DNA of 63,085 nt from Longibacter sp051155795 (GTDB lineage Bacteria; Bacteroidota; Rhodothermia; Rhodothermales; Salinibacteraceae): the NCBI RefSeq assembly GCF_051155795.1, contig NZ_DAXETW010000004.1:1-63085 (forward strand), written 5' to 3'. The notes beneath the pieces are model-generated. The model made no database searches. It saw nothing but the letters and a program-made list of their open reading frames with translations, and was not told where the DNA came from. This document shows positions 17,763 through 27,843 of the stretch, one piece after another (the stretch's first letter is position 1; each line of letters starts with the position of its first letter). Position numbers and translations under genes: made by a program.

Positions 17763-19334
17763 ATGTTCGACACACGACGCCTCTCCTTCCTTCTCGGTGG
17801 CATCGGCCTCGTCCTGATCGGTCTCCTTGCCGGTGTGCTGCTGATGCTCGTGACCGAGGAGTCTGCGCCGCGCGAGCAGGTCACCCAGGTGGTCGATCGC
17901 GTGCAGCTAGGGAGCGGGCAGCCCCCGCTGTCCCCGGCGGCCTCGGACGCGGAGCTGGCGTCGGACATGCCGCAACCGTCGGCCCTGAACCGCCTGTTTC
18001 GCGATGCAGCCGAGCGCGTCACGCCCGCTGTCGTATTCATCGAGGTGCAGACGGACGCGCCGGATGATGAGTACCACCGCTATGACGGCGAGATGCGGGA
18101 TTTCTTCCGCAACCCCTCGCCGCGGCAAAGCGTCGGAAGTGGTGTGATCGTCAGCGAGAGCGGGTACGTGGTCACCAACGAACACGTCGTTCAGCGAGCC
18201 AAGGAGATCGAAGTCACGCTCGCCGACAAACGGCAATTTGGCGCATCGGTCGTGGGAATGGACACCTCGACGGACTTGGCTGTGCTGAAGCTTGATGCCG
18301 ACATCACGTTTCCCGCGCTTCCCCTTGGGAATTCCGATCGCGTCGAGGTGGGGGACTGGGTGGTGGCTGTCGGCAACCCGTTTCGCCTTACGTCAACCGT
18401 GACGGCCGGCATCGTGAGCGCCCTCGGGCGACAGGTCAACATCATCGACTCCGACTTCCGCATCGAGGATTTCATCCAGACGGATGCCGCGATTAATCCC
18501 GGCAACTCCGGTGGTGCCCTGGTGAACTTGCAGGGACAGCTGGTTGGGATCAACACGGCAATAGCGACGGAGTCCGGCTCCTACGAAGGGTACGGATTCG
18601 CCGTCCCGTCTAATCTCATGAACCGCGTGGTGAAAGACCTGATCGCGTACGGCGAGGTCCGACGCGGTTTCATGGGCGTCTCGATCGAAGGCATTACGGA
18701 CCGTCGAGCTCGCGAGATCGGACTCGACTCGATTCGGGGCGTGTACGTTTCGTCCGTGCGGCGCAACGGCGCTGCCGACCGGGCCGGGATGCAGGAGGGA
18801 GACGTCGTCCTCGAAATTCAGAGCGAACCGGTCGACGCTCCCAACCAGCTTCAAAGTGCGGTGGCGCGGCAACGCCCCGGCGACCGCATCGACGTTACGG
18901 TCTGGCGTCGGGGAGCGGTGTCCGAATACACGGTTCGGCTCCTCGGGCGCGACGATCCGGCGTATCGCAACTGGATGAGCGAACTCGACTCGCAGAACGT
19001 GCAGCCCGAGCCTCCCCGTCAGACTCCGGACCGGCCGCTTCCCGACGTACCGGAGCTTCAGGACATCTCCGGCTGGGGGATCGGCGTCCGGGCTGTCGCC
19101 CCCCCGGAAGCGCACATGTTCGGTGTACGTGACGGCGCCTATGTGGCGTACGTGGACCGGGATGGCCGGGCTGCGCGCGCCGGTTTGCCACGGAATACGG
19201 TGATCACGCACGTTAACGACGCACGGGTTGACGGTCCCGATGCGCTTCTTCGCGTCGTGGACCGCGATCCGGGACCGGCCATCGTTCGCGTCGTTCGACA
19301 CGGCGGCACCAGCGCCTTTTACGAAGTCCCATAG
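17763..19334 (+). CDS. degP: HtrA/DegP-type serine protease with two PDZ domains
   Basis: HtrA proteases degrade or refold damaged proteins in the periplasm. The 523-residue protein has an N-terminal hydrophobic segment (residues 8-31; anchor or signal), a trypsin-like domain with the catalytic triad His141 (TNEHVV), Asp171 (TSTDLAVLK) and Ser249 (GNSGGALV), a first PDZ domain (about 320-410) and a degenerate second PDZ domain (about 440-520). With no good cleavage site, a DegS-like anchored form is possible. Start at ATG 17763; the longer frame upstream is not protein-like. Confidence 0.93.
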   Translation: MFDTRRLSFLLGGIGLVLIGLLAGVLLMLVTEESAPREQVTQVVDRVQLGSGQPPLSPAASDAELASDMPQPSALNRLFRDAAERVTPAVVFIEVQTDAPDDEYHRYDGEMRDFFRNPSPRQSVGSGVIVSESGYVVTNEHVVQRAKEIEVTLADKRQFGASVVGMDTSTDLAVLKLDADITFPALPLGNSDRVEVGDWVVAVGNPFRLTSTVTAGIVSALGRQVNIIDSDFRIEDFIQTDAAINPGNSGGALVNLQGQLVGINTAIATESGSYEGYGFAVPSNLMNRVVKDLIAYGEVRRGFMGVSIEGITDRRAREIGLDSIRGVYVSSVRRNGAADRAGMQEGDVVLEIQSEPVDAPNQLQSAVARQRPGDRIDVTVWRRGAVSEYTVRLLGRDDPAYRNWMSELDSQNVQPEPPRQTPDRPLPDVPELQDISGWGIGVRAVAPPEAHMFGVRDGAYVAYVDRDGRAARAGLPRNTVITHVNDARVDGPDALLRVVDRDPGPAIVRVVRHGGTSAFYEVP

Positions 19335-19420
19335 ACTCGAGCCCCTTTCGGGCGGAATCGGCGTACGCACGTCGCCGGCGCTCACAACATCCCCATACCC
19401 ACGCTTTCGTTACGCAGTAT

Positions 19421-20626
19421 ATGATCCGTTACCTTACCGCAGGCGAGTCTCACGGCGAAGCGCTCATCGGAATTGTCGAAGGCATGCCGGCCAAAGTTCC
19501 GCTCACGGCCGATGCCATCAATGAACATCTCGCCCGTCGCTGGCTCGGGTATGGGCGGGGCGGTCGATCGAAGATCGAGAACGATCAGGTTCACATCTAT
19601 TCCGGCGTTCGCTTCTCCGAAACGCTCGGCAGTCCGATCTCCTTTCGGATTGACAATGGGGCCTACGAGAAGGACCGCGCCGGGTGGCCGGAGAAAATGG
19701 CAGTGCACGGCGATGGTAACGGCGTCGAGCGCGTCACGATGCCGCGACCGGGCCATGCAGACCTGGCCGGCATGCAGAAGTACGAGTTTGACGACATTCG
19801 CCCTGTCATCGATCGGTCGAGTGCCCGCGAAACGGCGATGCGGGTCGCCTGCTGCTCCGTCGCTCGACAACTGTTAAACGCGTTCGGTATCCACGTCGGA
19901 AGCCACGTCGTACGCATCGGCGAGGTCGGATACGACGACCCGGGGGAGTGGATCGACCGGCGGAATGAATTGATGAGCGAAGGGGGAGCAAAAGCCGTCT
20001 ACGAAGCCGCTGACGAAAGCGAAACGCGCATGCTGGATGCCGGCATGACCGAGCGGTGCATCGAGCACATCGAAGAGGCAAAGTCTGCGAAGGACTCACT
20101 CGGCGGTGCGTACGAGGTTATTGTCTCGGGCGTCCCGGCGGGTCTCGGTTCGTACGTCCACTGGGATCGACGCCTGGACGGCCAACTCGTTCAGGCGATC
20201 TGCTCGATCCAGGCGCAGAAGGCAGCGGAGGTCGGTGACGGGTTTCGGAACGCCGCCCGGCCCGGATCGAAGGTTCACGACCCGATCGTCCTCGACAGCG
20301 ATGACGAGTATGCCCGCCGCACCAACCATGCCGGCGGCATCGAGGGCGGAACGACCAACGGCATGCCGATCATCGTTCGCGGCTATATGAAGCCGATCCC
20401 GACGCTGATCAAGCCGCTGGACTCCGTCGATACGGCGACCCGAGAGCCGAAACCCACACGGTACGAGCGGAGCGACATCACCAGCGTCCCGGCGGCCTCC
20501 ACCGTTGCAGAAGCCACCGTCGCCTACACGCTTGCGAACGCCTTCCTCGAGAAGTTCGGCGGCGACAGCCTCCCGGAGATCCGTCGTCACGTCGACGCGG
20601 CTCGATCTGCACCGACCGACGCCTGA
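19421..20626 (+). CDS. aroC: Chorismate synthase
   Basis: AroC makes chorismate from 5-enolpyruvylshikimate 3-phosphate using reduced flavin, the last shikimate pathway step. The 401-residue protein begins MIRYLTAGESHGEAL and has the family signatures GGRSKIEND, MPRPGHADLAGMQKY and GGIEGGTTNGMPI. Length and motifs are normal. It stands alone, with no other aro genes nearby, although phhA, which consumes phenylalanine, lies 5 kb upstream. Confidence 0.97.
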   Translation: MIRYLTAGESHGEALIGIVEGMPAKVPLTADAINEHLARRWLGYGRGGRSKIENDQVHIYSGVRFSETLGSPISFRIDNGAYEKDRAGWPEKMAVHGDGNGVERVTMPRPGHADLAGMQKYEFDDIRPVIDRSSARETAMRVACCSVARQLLNAFGIHVGSHVVRIGEVGYDDPGEWIDRRNELMSEGGAKAVYEAADESETRMLDAGMTERCIEHIEEAKSAKDSLGGAYEVIVSGVPAGLGSYVHWDRRLDGQLVQAICSIQAQKAAEVGDGFRNAARPGSKVHDPIVLDSDDEYARRTNHAGGIEGGTTNGMPIIVRGYMKPIPTLIKPLDSVDTATREPKPTRYERSDITSVPAASTVAEATVAYTLANAFLEKFGGDSLPEIRRHVDAARSAPTDA

Positions 20627-20684
20627 CGGTCCCACCCACCACACGGGGCGGGCCGCCTGACGGATCGACCGATTGACCATATGG

Positions 20685-20713
20685 TTGAGTCTCGGACCCG
20701 GCGTTCGTACCTT
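20685..20713 (+). promoter_or_regulatory. Candidate promoter of the three-gene signalling operon
   Basis: TTGAGT at 20685-20690 and TACCTT at 20708-20713 are 17 bases apart and followed by AAAGG. This would put the transcript start near 20720, about 100 bases before the kinase start codon. It is a motif match only. Confidence 0.4.
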
Positions 20714-20817
20714 AAAGGATGCAGTCAGATCGTATCCGCCCCGACCAATCGTCCGAACCACCCTGCCGTGTACCGGCGTTTCGTCGATCTCTGCCGGCGA
20801 CCATCTTCCCCCGCGTT

Positions 20818-22932
20818 ATGACTTCCCTTTCGTCGTCGCCCTCTACCCGCTCCGACCGTGATGTCGGTGCGGACGACTGGATCGCTGCGCAAAACGCTGA
20901 GTCCCTGGCTCGTCTCGTGACGTCCATGCCCGGCCTCGTCGTTCTGGTCGATGCCGCCGGTGAGATCCTCGCCGAGACGGAGTCGTGGGCCTTTGCGTTT
21001 GGCTCGGAAGCGGACCTGGATGAGATGCCGGAAGACCTCTCCGGCGTATCGAAGAGCAAGGCCACCCCGAATGATCTAACGGTGTCCTCGTCCTTTTACG
21101 CGCGGCATGATGCGGACGGGACGTGGAAGGAGGTGGTGGAGACGTGCATAGAAAAAGGCCGCGAATCGCGCGGGTACGAGGTGCCCCTGCGCATGCCCGA
21201 CGGCGCCGTTTACTACGTAGACTTCAGCGCGCGTCCGTGGCAGGGCGACCGGGACGGTGGGACGTCGGAACGAGGCGTCATGCTTCACTTCGTAGACCGC
21301 TCGGACGCGCATCAGGCCACCCTGATGCGGCGGCAGGTGGAGGATCGCTTCGACACGCTCATTGACACGATCAGTGAGGGCGTTCTTCTGATGGATGAGA
21401 AAGGCGTCTTTCGCGACTGCAATTCGGCCGCAGAGAAAATACTGGGTCGAAACGCGTCGGACATCATCGGCTCGCGATTTGCGGACGAGAAATGGAGCGG
21501 GCTCAAGCAGGACGGCACGCCGCTCCCCAACGCCGAGTTTCCGTTCTGGCAGGCGGTGGTCGAGCGCGAGGCGATCCATGATGAAGTGATGGGCCTCTAC
21601 CCGCCCGGCGGTCCGCCGCGGTGGATTCGCGTGAACGCACAACCGCTCTTCGAGGAGGGAGCGATCGAGCCGTATGGGGTGCTCACCTGCTTCGACGACA
21701 TTACGGACGAGCAGCTCAAAGACGAAGCGCTGCAGACCTCTCGGGACCTTCTGTCCAGCGTCCTCAGCAGCTCCCTCGACGGGATCATGGTGTTCTCTGC
21801 CATCCGCGACGATGACGGGGACATCGAGGACTTCGAATGCCTCCTCGTGAATCCACAGGCGGAGAAAATGGTGAACCGGTCCTCAGAGGACCTGGTCGGC
21901 ACCCGGATGCTCGAAGAGATGCCGGCACATGAGGAAAACGGCCTCTTCGACGCCTACGTCGACGTTGTCACGACCGGCGAACCGTTTGAAACGGAATTGC
22001 ACTACACGACCGACGCGTTCGAGCGGTGGCTTCAGATCGTCGCGGTTCGGATTGAGGAAGGCTTCGCGGTGACGTTTCGCGACATCTCCGAGCGGAAGCG
22101 AGCCGCACAGGCAATGGCGGCGACGAACGCGAAGCTGGAGCAACGCAACCGGGCGCTTCGTGATTTTGCCTATATCGCTTCGCACGACCTGCAGGAGCCG
22201 CTCCGAAAGATCGGAGCGTTCTCGAACCTCGTGCTCGAAGACTACGGAGACCAGGTCGACGAGACCGGTAAGCACTACCTCGAGCGGATGCAAGACGCAG
22301 CGCGACGAATGTCGCAGCTCATCAGCGACCTGCTCGTCTATTCCCGCGTCACGACCCGGGCCCGTCCCTTCAAACCGGTCGACCTTCGGGCCGTCGTCGA
22401 CAACGTCCTGACCGACCTCGAGATGCAGATTCAGGATGTTGACGGCACGGTGGACGTAGGTGAGCTTCCGACGATCGATGCCGATTCCACCCAGATCCGG
22501 CAGCTTTTGCAGAATCTGATCGGTAACGCGCTCAAATTTCATCGCCCGGACGAACCGCCGGTCGTCAAGATTCGCGCGGAGATCGTCGACGCATCCGACG
22601 AGGATCTTCCGGCGCACGACGGGGATGCGTCAGCGTTTTGCCGCATCGTCGTGGCCGATAACGGCATCGGCTTTGAACAAAAGTATGCCGATCGTATCTT
22701 CACACCTTTCAAGCGCCTTCATGGCCGGTCAGAGTATTCCGGTACCGGCATGGGTCTCGCGATCTGCCGCCGGATCGTAGAGCGACATGGGGGCGACATT
22801 CGTGTCGTGAGCACGCCTGGTGAGGGCACTACTTTCACGGTCCAGCTGCCCGTTGACCGCCGCGACGGCGACGTGCCAAACGAGCCATCCGTACAGGATC
22901 ATGCAACCACCCCGACGACTCTGGATGAGTAG
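20818..22932 (+). CDS. Multi-PAS sensor histidine kinase (phytochrome-kinase type)
   Basis: This is a 704-residue soluble sensor kinase. It has three PAS-like domains (about residues 30-165, 175-300 and 310-425), a HisKA dimerisation domain with the phospho-acceptor His457 in AYIASHDLQEPLRK, and an ATPase domain ending with GTGMGLAICRRIV. The ASHDLQEPLRK box is the one seen in phytochrome-like kinases, which usually signal to small Rcp1-type receivers, and such a receiver is the next gene. No membrane segments, so it is cytoplasmic; the ligand of the PAS domains is unknown. Start at ATG 20818. It overlaps the next gene by 8 bases. Confidence 0.92.
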   Translation: MTSLSSSPSTRSDRDVGADDWIAAQNAESLARLVTSMPGLVVLVDAAGEILAETESWAFAFGSEADLDEMPEDLSGVSKSKATPNDLTVSSSFYARHDADGTWKEVVETCIEKGRESRGYEVPLRMPDGAVYYVDFSARPWQGDRDGGTSERGVMLHFVDRSDAHQATLMRRQVEDRFDTLIDTISEGVLLMDEKGVFRDCNSAAEKILGRNASDIIGSRFADEKWSGLKQDGTPLPNAEFPFWQAVVEREAIHDEVMGLYPPGGPPRWIRVNAQPLFEEGAIEPYGVLTCFDDITDEQLKDEALQTSRDLLSSVLSSSLDGIMVFSAIRDDDGDIEDFECLLVNPQAEKMVNRSSEDLVGTRMLEEMPAHEENGLFDAYVDVVTTGEPFETELHYTTDAFERWLQIVAVRIEEGFAVTFRDISERKRAAQAMAATNAKLEQRNRALRDFAYIASHDLQEPLRKIGAFSNLVLEDYGDQVDETGKHYLERMQDAARRMSQLISDLLVYSRVTTRARPFKPVDLRAVVDNVLTDLEMQIQDVDGTVDVGELPTIDADSTQIRQLLQNLIGNALKFHRPDEPPVVKIRAEIVDASDEDLPAHDGDASAFCRIVVADNGIGFEQKYADRIFTPFKRLHGRSEYSGTGMGLAICRRIVERHGGDIRVVSTPGEGTTFTVQLPVDRRDGDVPNEPSVQDHATTPTTLDE

Positions 22933-23389
22933 CAACTCCAGCACAATCCACATACTGCTTGCGGAAGACGACCCGGATGACCGCCTTCTTACGCGCCGCG
23001 CTCTCGAAAAGAGTCGTCTCGCCAACACGGTAAACGCGGTCGAGGACGGAGAGGAACTGATGCAATATCTTCGCCGTGAAGGCGAATATGCCGACCCGTC
23101 GTCCGCTCCCCGTCCGGGGCTCATTTTGCTCGACCTCAACATGCCACGGATGGACGGTCGGGAGGCCCTGAAGAAGATCAAATCCGACTCGGAACTTCGA
23201 CGCATCCCCGTCATCGTGTTGACGACGTCGGAGGCCGAACAGGACATCCTGCAGAGCTATGACCTCGGGGTGAACGCGTTTGTCACAAAACCCGTCACCT
23301 TCGACGACCTTGCCAGTGCGCTCCAGGCCCTTGGAGACTTCTGGTTCGAAATCGTAAAGCTGCCGAATGAGCGCCAAGCCGACGCATGA
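22925..23389 (+). CDS. Single-domain response regulator, Rcp1-like
   Basis: The 154-residue protein is a lone receiver domain. Acidic pocket residues are in LLAEDDPDD, the phospho-acceptor is Asp70 (ILLDLNMPRMDG) and the conserved lysine lies in FVTKPV. This kind of receiver is the usual partner of phytochrome-type kinases. Its start lies inside the end of the kinase gene and its stop overlaps the start of the following hybrid kinase (ATGA at 23386-23389). The three are therefore translationally coupled and probably form one phosphorelay. Confidence 0.92.
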   Translation: MSSNSSTIHILLAEDDPDDRLLTRRALEKSRLANTVNAVEDGEELMQYLRREGEYADPSSAPRPGLILLDLNMPRMDGREALKKIKSDSELRRIPVIVLTTSEAEQDILQSYDLGVNAFVTKPVTFDDLASALQALGDFWFEIVKLPNERQADA

Positions 23390-25320
23390 TTGCTGAGAGC
23401 GAGGTCCTCGACGTCCTCCTCATTGAAGACGACGAAGATGATTACCTGATTACGCGCGCGCTGCTGTCGAAGGCAGAAAGCATCGACTGCAACCTTGACT
23501 GGGCGCGGAGCTTCGATGAGGGACTGGAGTCGATCCTTTCGAGCCGGTACGACGCGTGTCTGGTCGACTACCGCCTCGGCGCACGCACCGGTCTGGACCT
23601 CCTGCAGGAGGTGAACGAGCGGGGCGGCGTCGAAACGCCGATCATCCTGCTCACCGGCCAGGGCGACCTCGAGGTCGACCTGAACGCCATGGCGGCCGGC
23701 GCGGCAGACTACCTGTCGAAAGAGCGCATCGATGCGCCCCTGCTGGAGCGATCGATTCGCTACGCCGTGGAGCGCAAGGAGGCGGATCAGCGCATCCGCG
23801 AACAGGCCCAGCTCCTGGATAAGGCGCGCGACGCCATTATCGCGTTCGACATGGACGGACGCGTCGTCTACTGGAATAAAAGCGCCGAACGTCTGACCGG
23901 CTGGACGGCGGACGAGATGCTCGGCGCACGGGCCCAGGAACGCCTTTACGACGAATCCGAGGCCGACAAGCTTGAGGAGTGCCACGAGACCGTCCGCGAG
24001 GCGGGCGAATGGACCGGAGAACTCCGGCAGCAGTCGAAGGAGGGCGAGGACCTGGTGGTCGAGAGCCGATGGACGCTCGTTCGTGACAGTGGCGGGCAGC
24101 CAACGTCCATTCTTGTGATCAACACCGATATCACGGAGCGGAAGCGGCTGGAGTCCCAGTTTCTACGCTCTCAGCGGATGGAAAGCATCGGCCGTCTGGT
24201 CGGCGGCATCGCACACGACCTGGGCAATCTTCTCGTCCCGATCCTGCTTGGCGTCAAGGTGCTCAAGCGCCGGGAATCGGAGGATGAGAAGGTGCTGAAG
24301 ACGCTGGAGATGATCGAAAAGAGCGCCGAGCGCGGCTCCAACATGGTCGAACAGGTGCTGGCCTTTGCCCGTGGGGTGGAAGGGGAACGCGTCGCCCTGC
24401 AGGCCGCGACGATCATCGAGGAAGTGGCCAAGATCACGACGGAAACCTTTCCGGACAACATTGACGTGCGCGTCGACGTACCGGACGACCTCCACGACAT
24501 CGTCGGCGATGCTACGCAGATGCAACAGGTGCTGATGAACCTGTGCGTAAACGCTCGCGACGCGATGCCGGATGGTGGCGTGATCGAGATCAGTGCGTCG
24601 GAAGCCGACGTTTCAGAGGCCGAAGCCCATCGCAAAATGGATGCAGAAGCCGGCTCCTACGTCTGCCTGCGGGTCTCAGACACCGGATCCGGCATCCCGG
24701 ACGAGGCGATCGACAAGATCTTTGAGCCCTTCTTTTCCACAAAAGCCGAAGGGGAAGGAACCGGCCTCGGCCTGTCCACCGCCTACAGCATTGTGAAGAG
24801 CCACAACGGCTTCGTCGACGTTGAGAGCGAGACCGGCGAAGGCACCACGTTCCGAGTCTACGTCCCAGTGGCGACCTCGTCGGATGAACGACGGGGGCCG
24901 ACTGCGTCCGGAGAGTTACGGGATGGCAACGGGGAATTGATCCTGGTGGTCGACGACGAGGAGTTCATCCTCGATACCGCACGGCAGACCCTGGAAGACG
25001 CCGGCTACCGCGTCATCACGGCGCAGGGAGGGGATAAGGCCATTGACGTGATGGAGCGCAACGGCGACCAGGTCGAGGCCATCATCACAGACCTTCGCAT
25101 GCCGGAAATGAACGGATTCGATCTGATCCGCCGGTTGCGACCGCAATTCCCCAATGTGCCGATCATCGCCGCCAGCGGGATGGCCGACGGGCGAACCGAC
25201 GATGCGGTGCAGGCCGGCGCGCAGACGTTTCTCGCGAAGCCGTTCACGGCAGAGAAGCTGCAGGCTACGCTCCAGGATGTGATGTACGAGGATGAGGACG
25301 CCGCCTCCGTGGAGGGGTAG
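23386..25320 (+). CDS. Hybrid histidine kinase: REC-PAS-HisKA-HATPase-REC
   Basis: The 644-residue soluble protein has, in order, a receiver (Asp61 in CLVDYRLGA), a PAS domain (about 140-255), a HisKA domain with His277 in GGIAHDLGNLL, an ATPase domain (TGLGLSTAYSIV) and a second receiver with Asp569 in IITDLRMPEMNG. It may accept a phosphoryl group on its first receiver and relay it internally. No DNA-binding or enzymatic output domain is present, so the final target is not visible. Its start codon overlaps the stop of the receiver gene by four bases. Confidence 0.92.
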   Translation: MIAESEVLDVLLIEDDEDDYLITRALLSKAESIDCNLDWARSFDEGLESILSSRYDACLVDYRLGARTGLDLLQEVNERGGVETPIILLTGQGDLEVDLNAMAAGAADYLSKERIDAPLLERSIRYAVERKEADQRIREQAQLLDKARDAIIAFDMDGRVVYWNKSAERLTGWTADEMLGARAQERLYDESEADKLEECHETVREAGEWTGELRQQSKEGEDLVVESRWTLVRDSGGQPTSILVINTDITERKRLESQFLRSQRMESIGRLVGGIAHDLGNLLVPILLGVKVLKRRESEDEKVLKTLEMIEKSAERGSNMVEQVLAFARGVEGERVALQAATIIEEVAKITTETFPDNIDVRVDVPDDLHDIVGDATQMQQVLMNLCVNARDAMPDGGVIEISASEADVSEAEAHRKMDAEAGSYVCLRVSDTGSGIPDEAIDKIFEPFFSTKAEGEGTGLGLSTAYSIVKSHNGFVDVESETGEGTTFRVYVPVATSSDERRGPTASGELRDGNGELILVVDDEEFILDTARQTLEDAGYRVITAQGGDKAIDVMERNGDQVEAIITDLRMPEMNGFDLIRRLRPQFPNVPIIAASGMADGRTDDAVQAGAQTFLAKPFTAEKLQATLQDVMYEDEDAASVEG

Positions 25321-25627
25321 GCACAGGAACGCAACGGCGACGTCGCTTCCGGGGTGCGGAGGGCCCCGTTACCGTGCGCAGGAATCAAACGTCGGAGGCC
25401 GGCTCCTGCGGTCGTTGAACGATGGGCTATGTCCTTATCCTGCTGAAAACGAACCAGGAGCCGACACCGCAGAACAGTACGACGGTCCGTACACGTGCTG
25501 TGACCGTGTGGTACGCCGGCGGGTTCGGTTCGGCGCGCTCCGATTCAGAAAGAGCAATGGCGGTTGTCTGTCCGTCCGCATCTGTGTGCACAGGTTCTAC
25601 GCCAGCCTCCCAAGGGCATTCGAGAGA
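25321..25627. other. 307-nt intergenic region between convergent genes
   Basis: No gene, RNA or clear terminator is seen. Short open frames here have no recognisable features. Confidence 0.4.
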
Positions 25628-27337
25628 TTAGCGGGCCGCTGTGGCGGACGCAGGAACGCCTTCAAGAACGTCGAGACCCTGTTCGTAGGTGATGTCGGTC
25701 GGAATACCGGCGTCCTCCACCCGCTTCAGGTCTTCGTTCAGGGACGAAGGTCGCTCTCCGTACTGCTGTGTGAAGGCGGCCACAGCGTCGTAATCGCCGT
25801 CGCCCTGCAGGCGCAGGATCTTCTCGGAAAGAGCGTCCACGGCCGCTTCCATCGAGTCGCGATGGACGGTGTATGTACCTGACTCCGGATCCCGGGTGAA
25901 GGCGCCTTTCTCGCGGAAGTAGTTGAAGCGGACCAGGTTCGCTGTCCCATGTGCGCTCGACGTGCCGAACCGGATGGACCGGAAAATCCCGGCGAGAAAC
26001 GTCACGTAATTGTCCATCAGGTCGGTTTCGAGTTCGCCTTCCTCCTTTAGCTTCCGAACCATGTACAGGCCCAGCACGTCAGCCTTGCCCTCCTCGAGCG
26101 GCGAGGCCTGATCCTTCAGCGCTTCGCGGACCGTGCGATCCGGGGCGTTGACAACCGTCTTCACGCCGAGGCCGTGCGCAACCTCGTGAAACATCGTATT
26201 GCTGAAAAAGGCGTCGAACGAGATGTGCTTGCGCTGCTCTTCCGTGATGAGCTGCTCGCTGATCGGGACGAGGATAGCGTCGTACTTTGCCCGCATCGCG
26301 TTCTTAAGCTGGAGGCGTCGGGATCCCTTCTGCTGCTGAACCTGCTCGTCGTTGGGAAGGTTGATCGCGATCGTCTTGGCACCGGCATTCGCGTCCCCGG
26401 AGACGTAGAGGACATCGTACGCGCCGAGATCGGAGTCGCGTCCGGGCGTGTCCTTCTTATAGGCATCCGGGACCGGCAGATCGCGCTGTAGCATCGGAAG
26501 CAGCTGAGCGTAGCGATCCAGGCGCTGGCTCCATTCCAGGTCCTTCGCAAGGACGAACGTCTCGGCGGCCGTTTTGGCCCCGAAGAGCTGATCCTCGTAC
26601 GTCTCGATCGGCCCGATGACGAGGTCGAGTTCATTCGTCTTCATGTCCATCCACGCCATGTCGCTTTCGCGGTATGCGCCGGTTGTCAGTGCGTCGGCGC
26701 GCAGGCGGAGGTAACGGCGGAATCCGTCATTCTCAGCGAGGTCGGCCGCTTCGCGCAGGCGCATGGCAGCCTGCTCCATCTCGGCGGAGAAAAACTGGTG
26801 GTAGGGAATGGCGGTGAGCGCCCCGACCGGCGTCCGGCGGATCATGGTGTAGGGGTTCAGGATCTCGGCGTCCTGGTCTGCGGCCGCCTGCAGCTCGTCG
26901 CGATCGGCGTCGCTCGGATAGAAGTTGGCGCCAGACGGCTTTCGGCCGACCCCGTCGATGAAGGGTTCGTTCCCGTTTAGCCGATCCCACGGGCCGTAGT
27001 TAATCTCCACGAAGGTACGCAGGGCCGGGTCTTCGATCGTCGAGAGCAGAGAGTCCCTGTTGCCGTAGGCCTGCTCCCAGAACACCTCGTCCATCGCCTG
27101 GGCCGCCTCGATGAAGAGGGGAATCATCTGCCGCTGATTCTCCGATAGTCCCGACAAATCGGTGTCCAGCGGCACCTGCGTGTACTTTTTCGTGAGGTTC
27201 GACGATCCGGCTCCCTCCGTAGCTGTTACGTCGGAGTCGGACGCACCGGGGTCCGACTCATTGGAGGGCTGGCAGCCGACCCATGTCAGCATCACGATCA
27301 GGAGAAGCGGAAGTTGCCGGGGACGGAGCACGGTCAT
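25628..27337 (-). CDS. M49-family zinc peptidase lipoprotein (dipeptidyl peptidase III-like)
   Basis: M49 peptidases release dipeptides from the N-terminus of peptides. The 569-residue protein has a lipoprotein signal (WVGC, Cys22), then the peptidase body with the zinc motif HEVAHG (His384, Glu385, His388) and the third-ligand motif EEGKAD (about 415-420). Bacterial M49 members use HExxH like this one rather than the HExxxH of eukaryotic enzymes. The lipobox places it on the outside of a membrane, probably for peptide scavenging. Start at ATG 27337; an in-frame GTG at 27601 would bury the signal peptide. Confidence 0.86.
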   Translation of the reverse strand: MTVLRPRQLPLLLIVMLTWVGCQPSNESDPGASDSDVTATEGAGSSNLTKKYTQVPLDTDLSGLSENQRQMIPLFIEAAQAMDEVFWEQAYGNRDSLLSTIEDPALRTFVEINYGPWDRLNGNEPFIDGVGRKPSGANFYPSDADRDELQAAADQDAEILNPYTMIRRTPVGALTAIPYHQFFSAEMEQAAMRLREAADLAENDGFRRYLRLRADALTTGAYRESDMAWMDMKTNELDLVIGPIETYEDQLFGAKTAAETFVLAKDLEWSQRLDRYAQLLPMLQRDLPVPDAYKKDTPGRDSDLGAYDVLYVSGDANAGAKTIAINLPNDEQVQQQKGSRRLQLKNAMRAKYDAILVPISEQLITEEQRKHISFDAFFSNTMFHEVAHGLGVKTVVNAPDRTVREALKDQASPLEEGKADVLGLYMVRKLKEEGELETDLMDNYVTFLAGIFRSIRFGTSSAHGTANLVRFNYFREKGAFTRDPESGTYTVHRDSMEAAVDALSEKILRLQGDGDYDAVAAFTQQYGERPSSLNEDLKRVEDAGIPTDITYEQGLDVLEGVPASATAAR

Positions 27338-27459
27338 GGACGGCCAGGCGCTGGAGGCAGAGGGTGTGGACGGCGTTGCGCCGATTCGAGCACAATCAAA
27401 ATGATACCGCACGGCCGGGCGACCGTCAACCGGCCGATCCGTCTGTGCTGGCCGGGAGC

Positions 27460-27843
27460 TTAGCCGGACGATGTCACCGCATGTTCGAGAAGTCGGTCCT
27501 TCGCCACAGTCTCGAGGGTCTTTTCGTGAGTGGCTTCGAGAACGACCGGGGGAGCCACGTCCGCGTCTGCCGCTTCCTTCCAGCGCGATGCGCACAGGCA
27601 CCAGCGGTCGCCTGCCTGGAGCCCGGGGAAGTCATATTCGGGTCGAGGCGTCGAGAGATCGTTCCCGCGCGACCGGGTGAAGGACAGAAACGCTTCGGTC
27701 ATGACAGCGCACACGGTGTGTGTTCCGCGATCCTCCGGGCCGGTGTGGCAGCTTCCGTCACGGTAAAAGCCGGTCATCGGGTCGGTAGAGCAGGACTGAA
27801 GAACGGTGCCTATCACGTTGCGGGCCGGGGCAGAGTCGGGCAT
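27460..27843 (-). CDS. DUF2237 family protein
   Basis: The predicted 127-residue protein matches the DUF2237 pattern along its whole length: NVIGT..QSCSTDPMTGFYRDG, CHTGPEDRGTHTVCAVMT, FLSFTRSRGNDLSTPRPE, FPGLQAGDRWCLCASRWKEA and APPVVLEATHE. The several conserved cysteines suggest metal binding or redox activity, but the family has no established function that I know. It lies on the minus strand upstream of the M49 peptidase, 122 bases apart. Confidence 0.9.
   Translation of the reverse strand: MPDSAPARNVIGTVLQSCSTDPMTGFYRDGSCHTGPEDRGTHTVCAVMTEAFLSFTRSRGNDLSTPRPEYDFPGLQAGDRWCLCASRWKEAADADVAPPVVLEATHEKTLETVAKDRLLEHAVTSSG

Noticed and set aside
25321..25627. Looked for a tRNA or small RNA in this gap because of an AGGAATCAAAC segment resembling a T loop.
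   Set aside because: No acceptor or anticodon stem can be formed around it.
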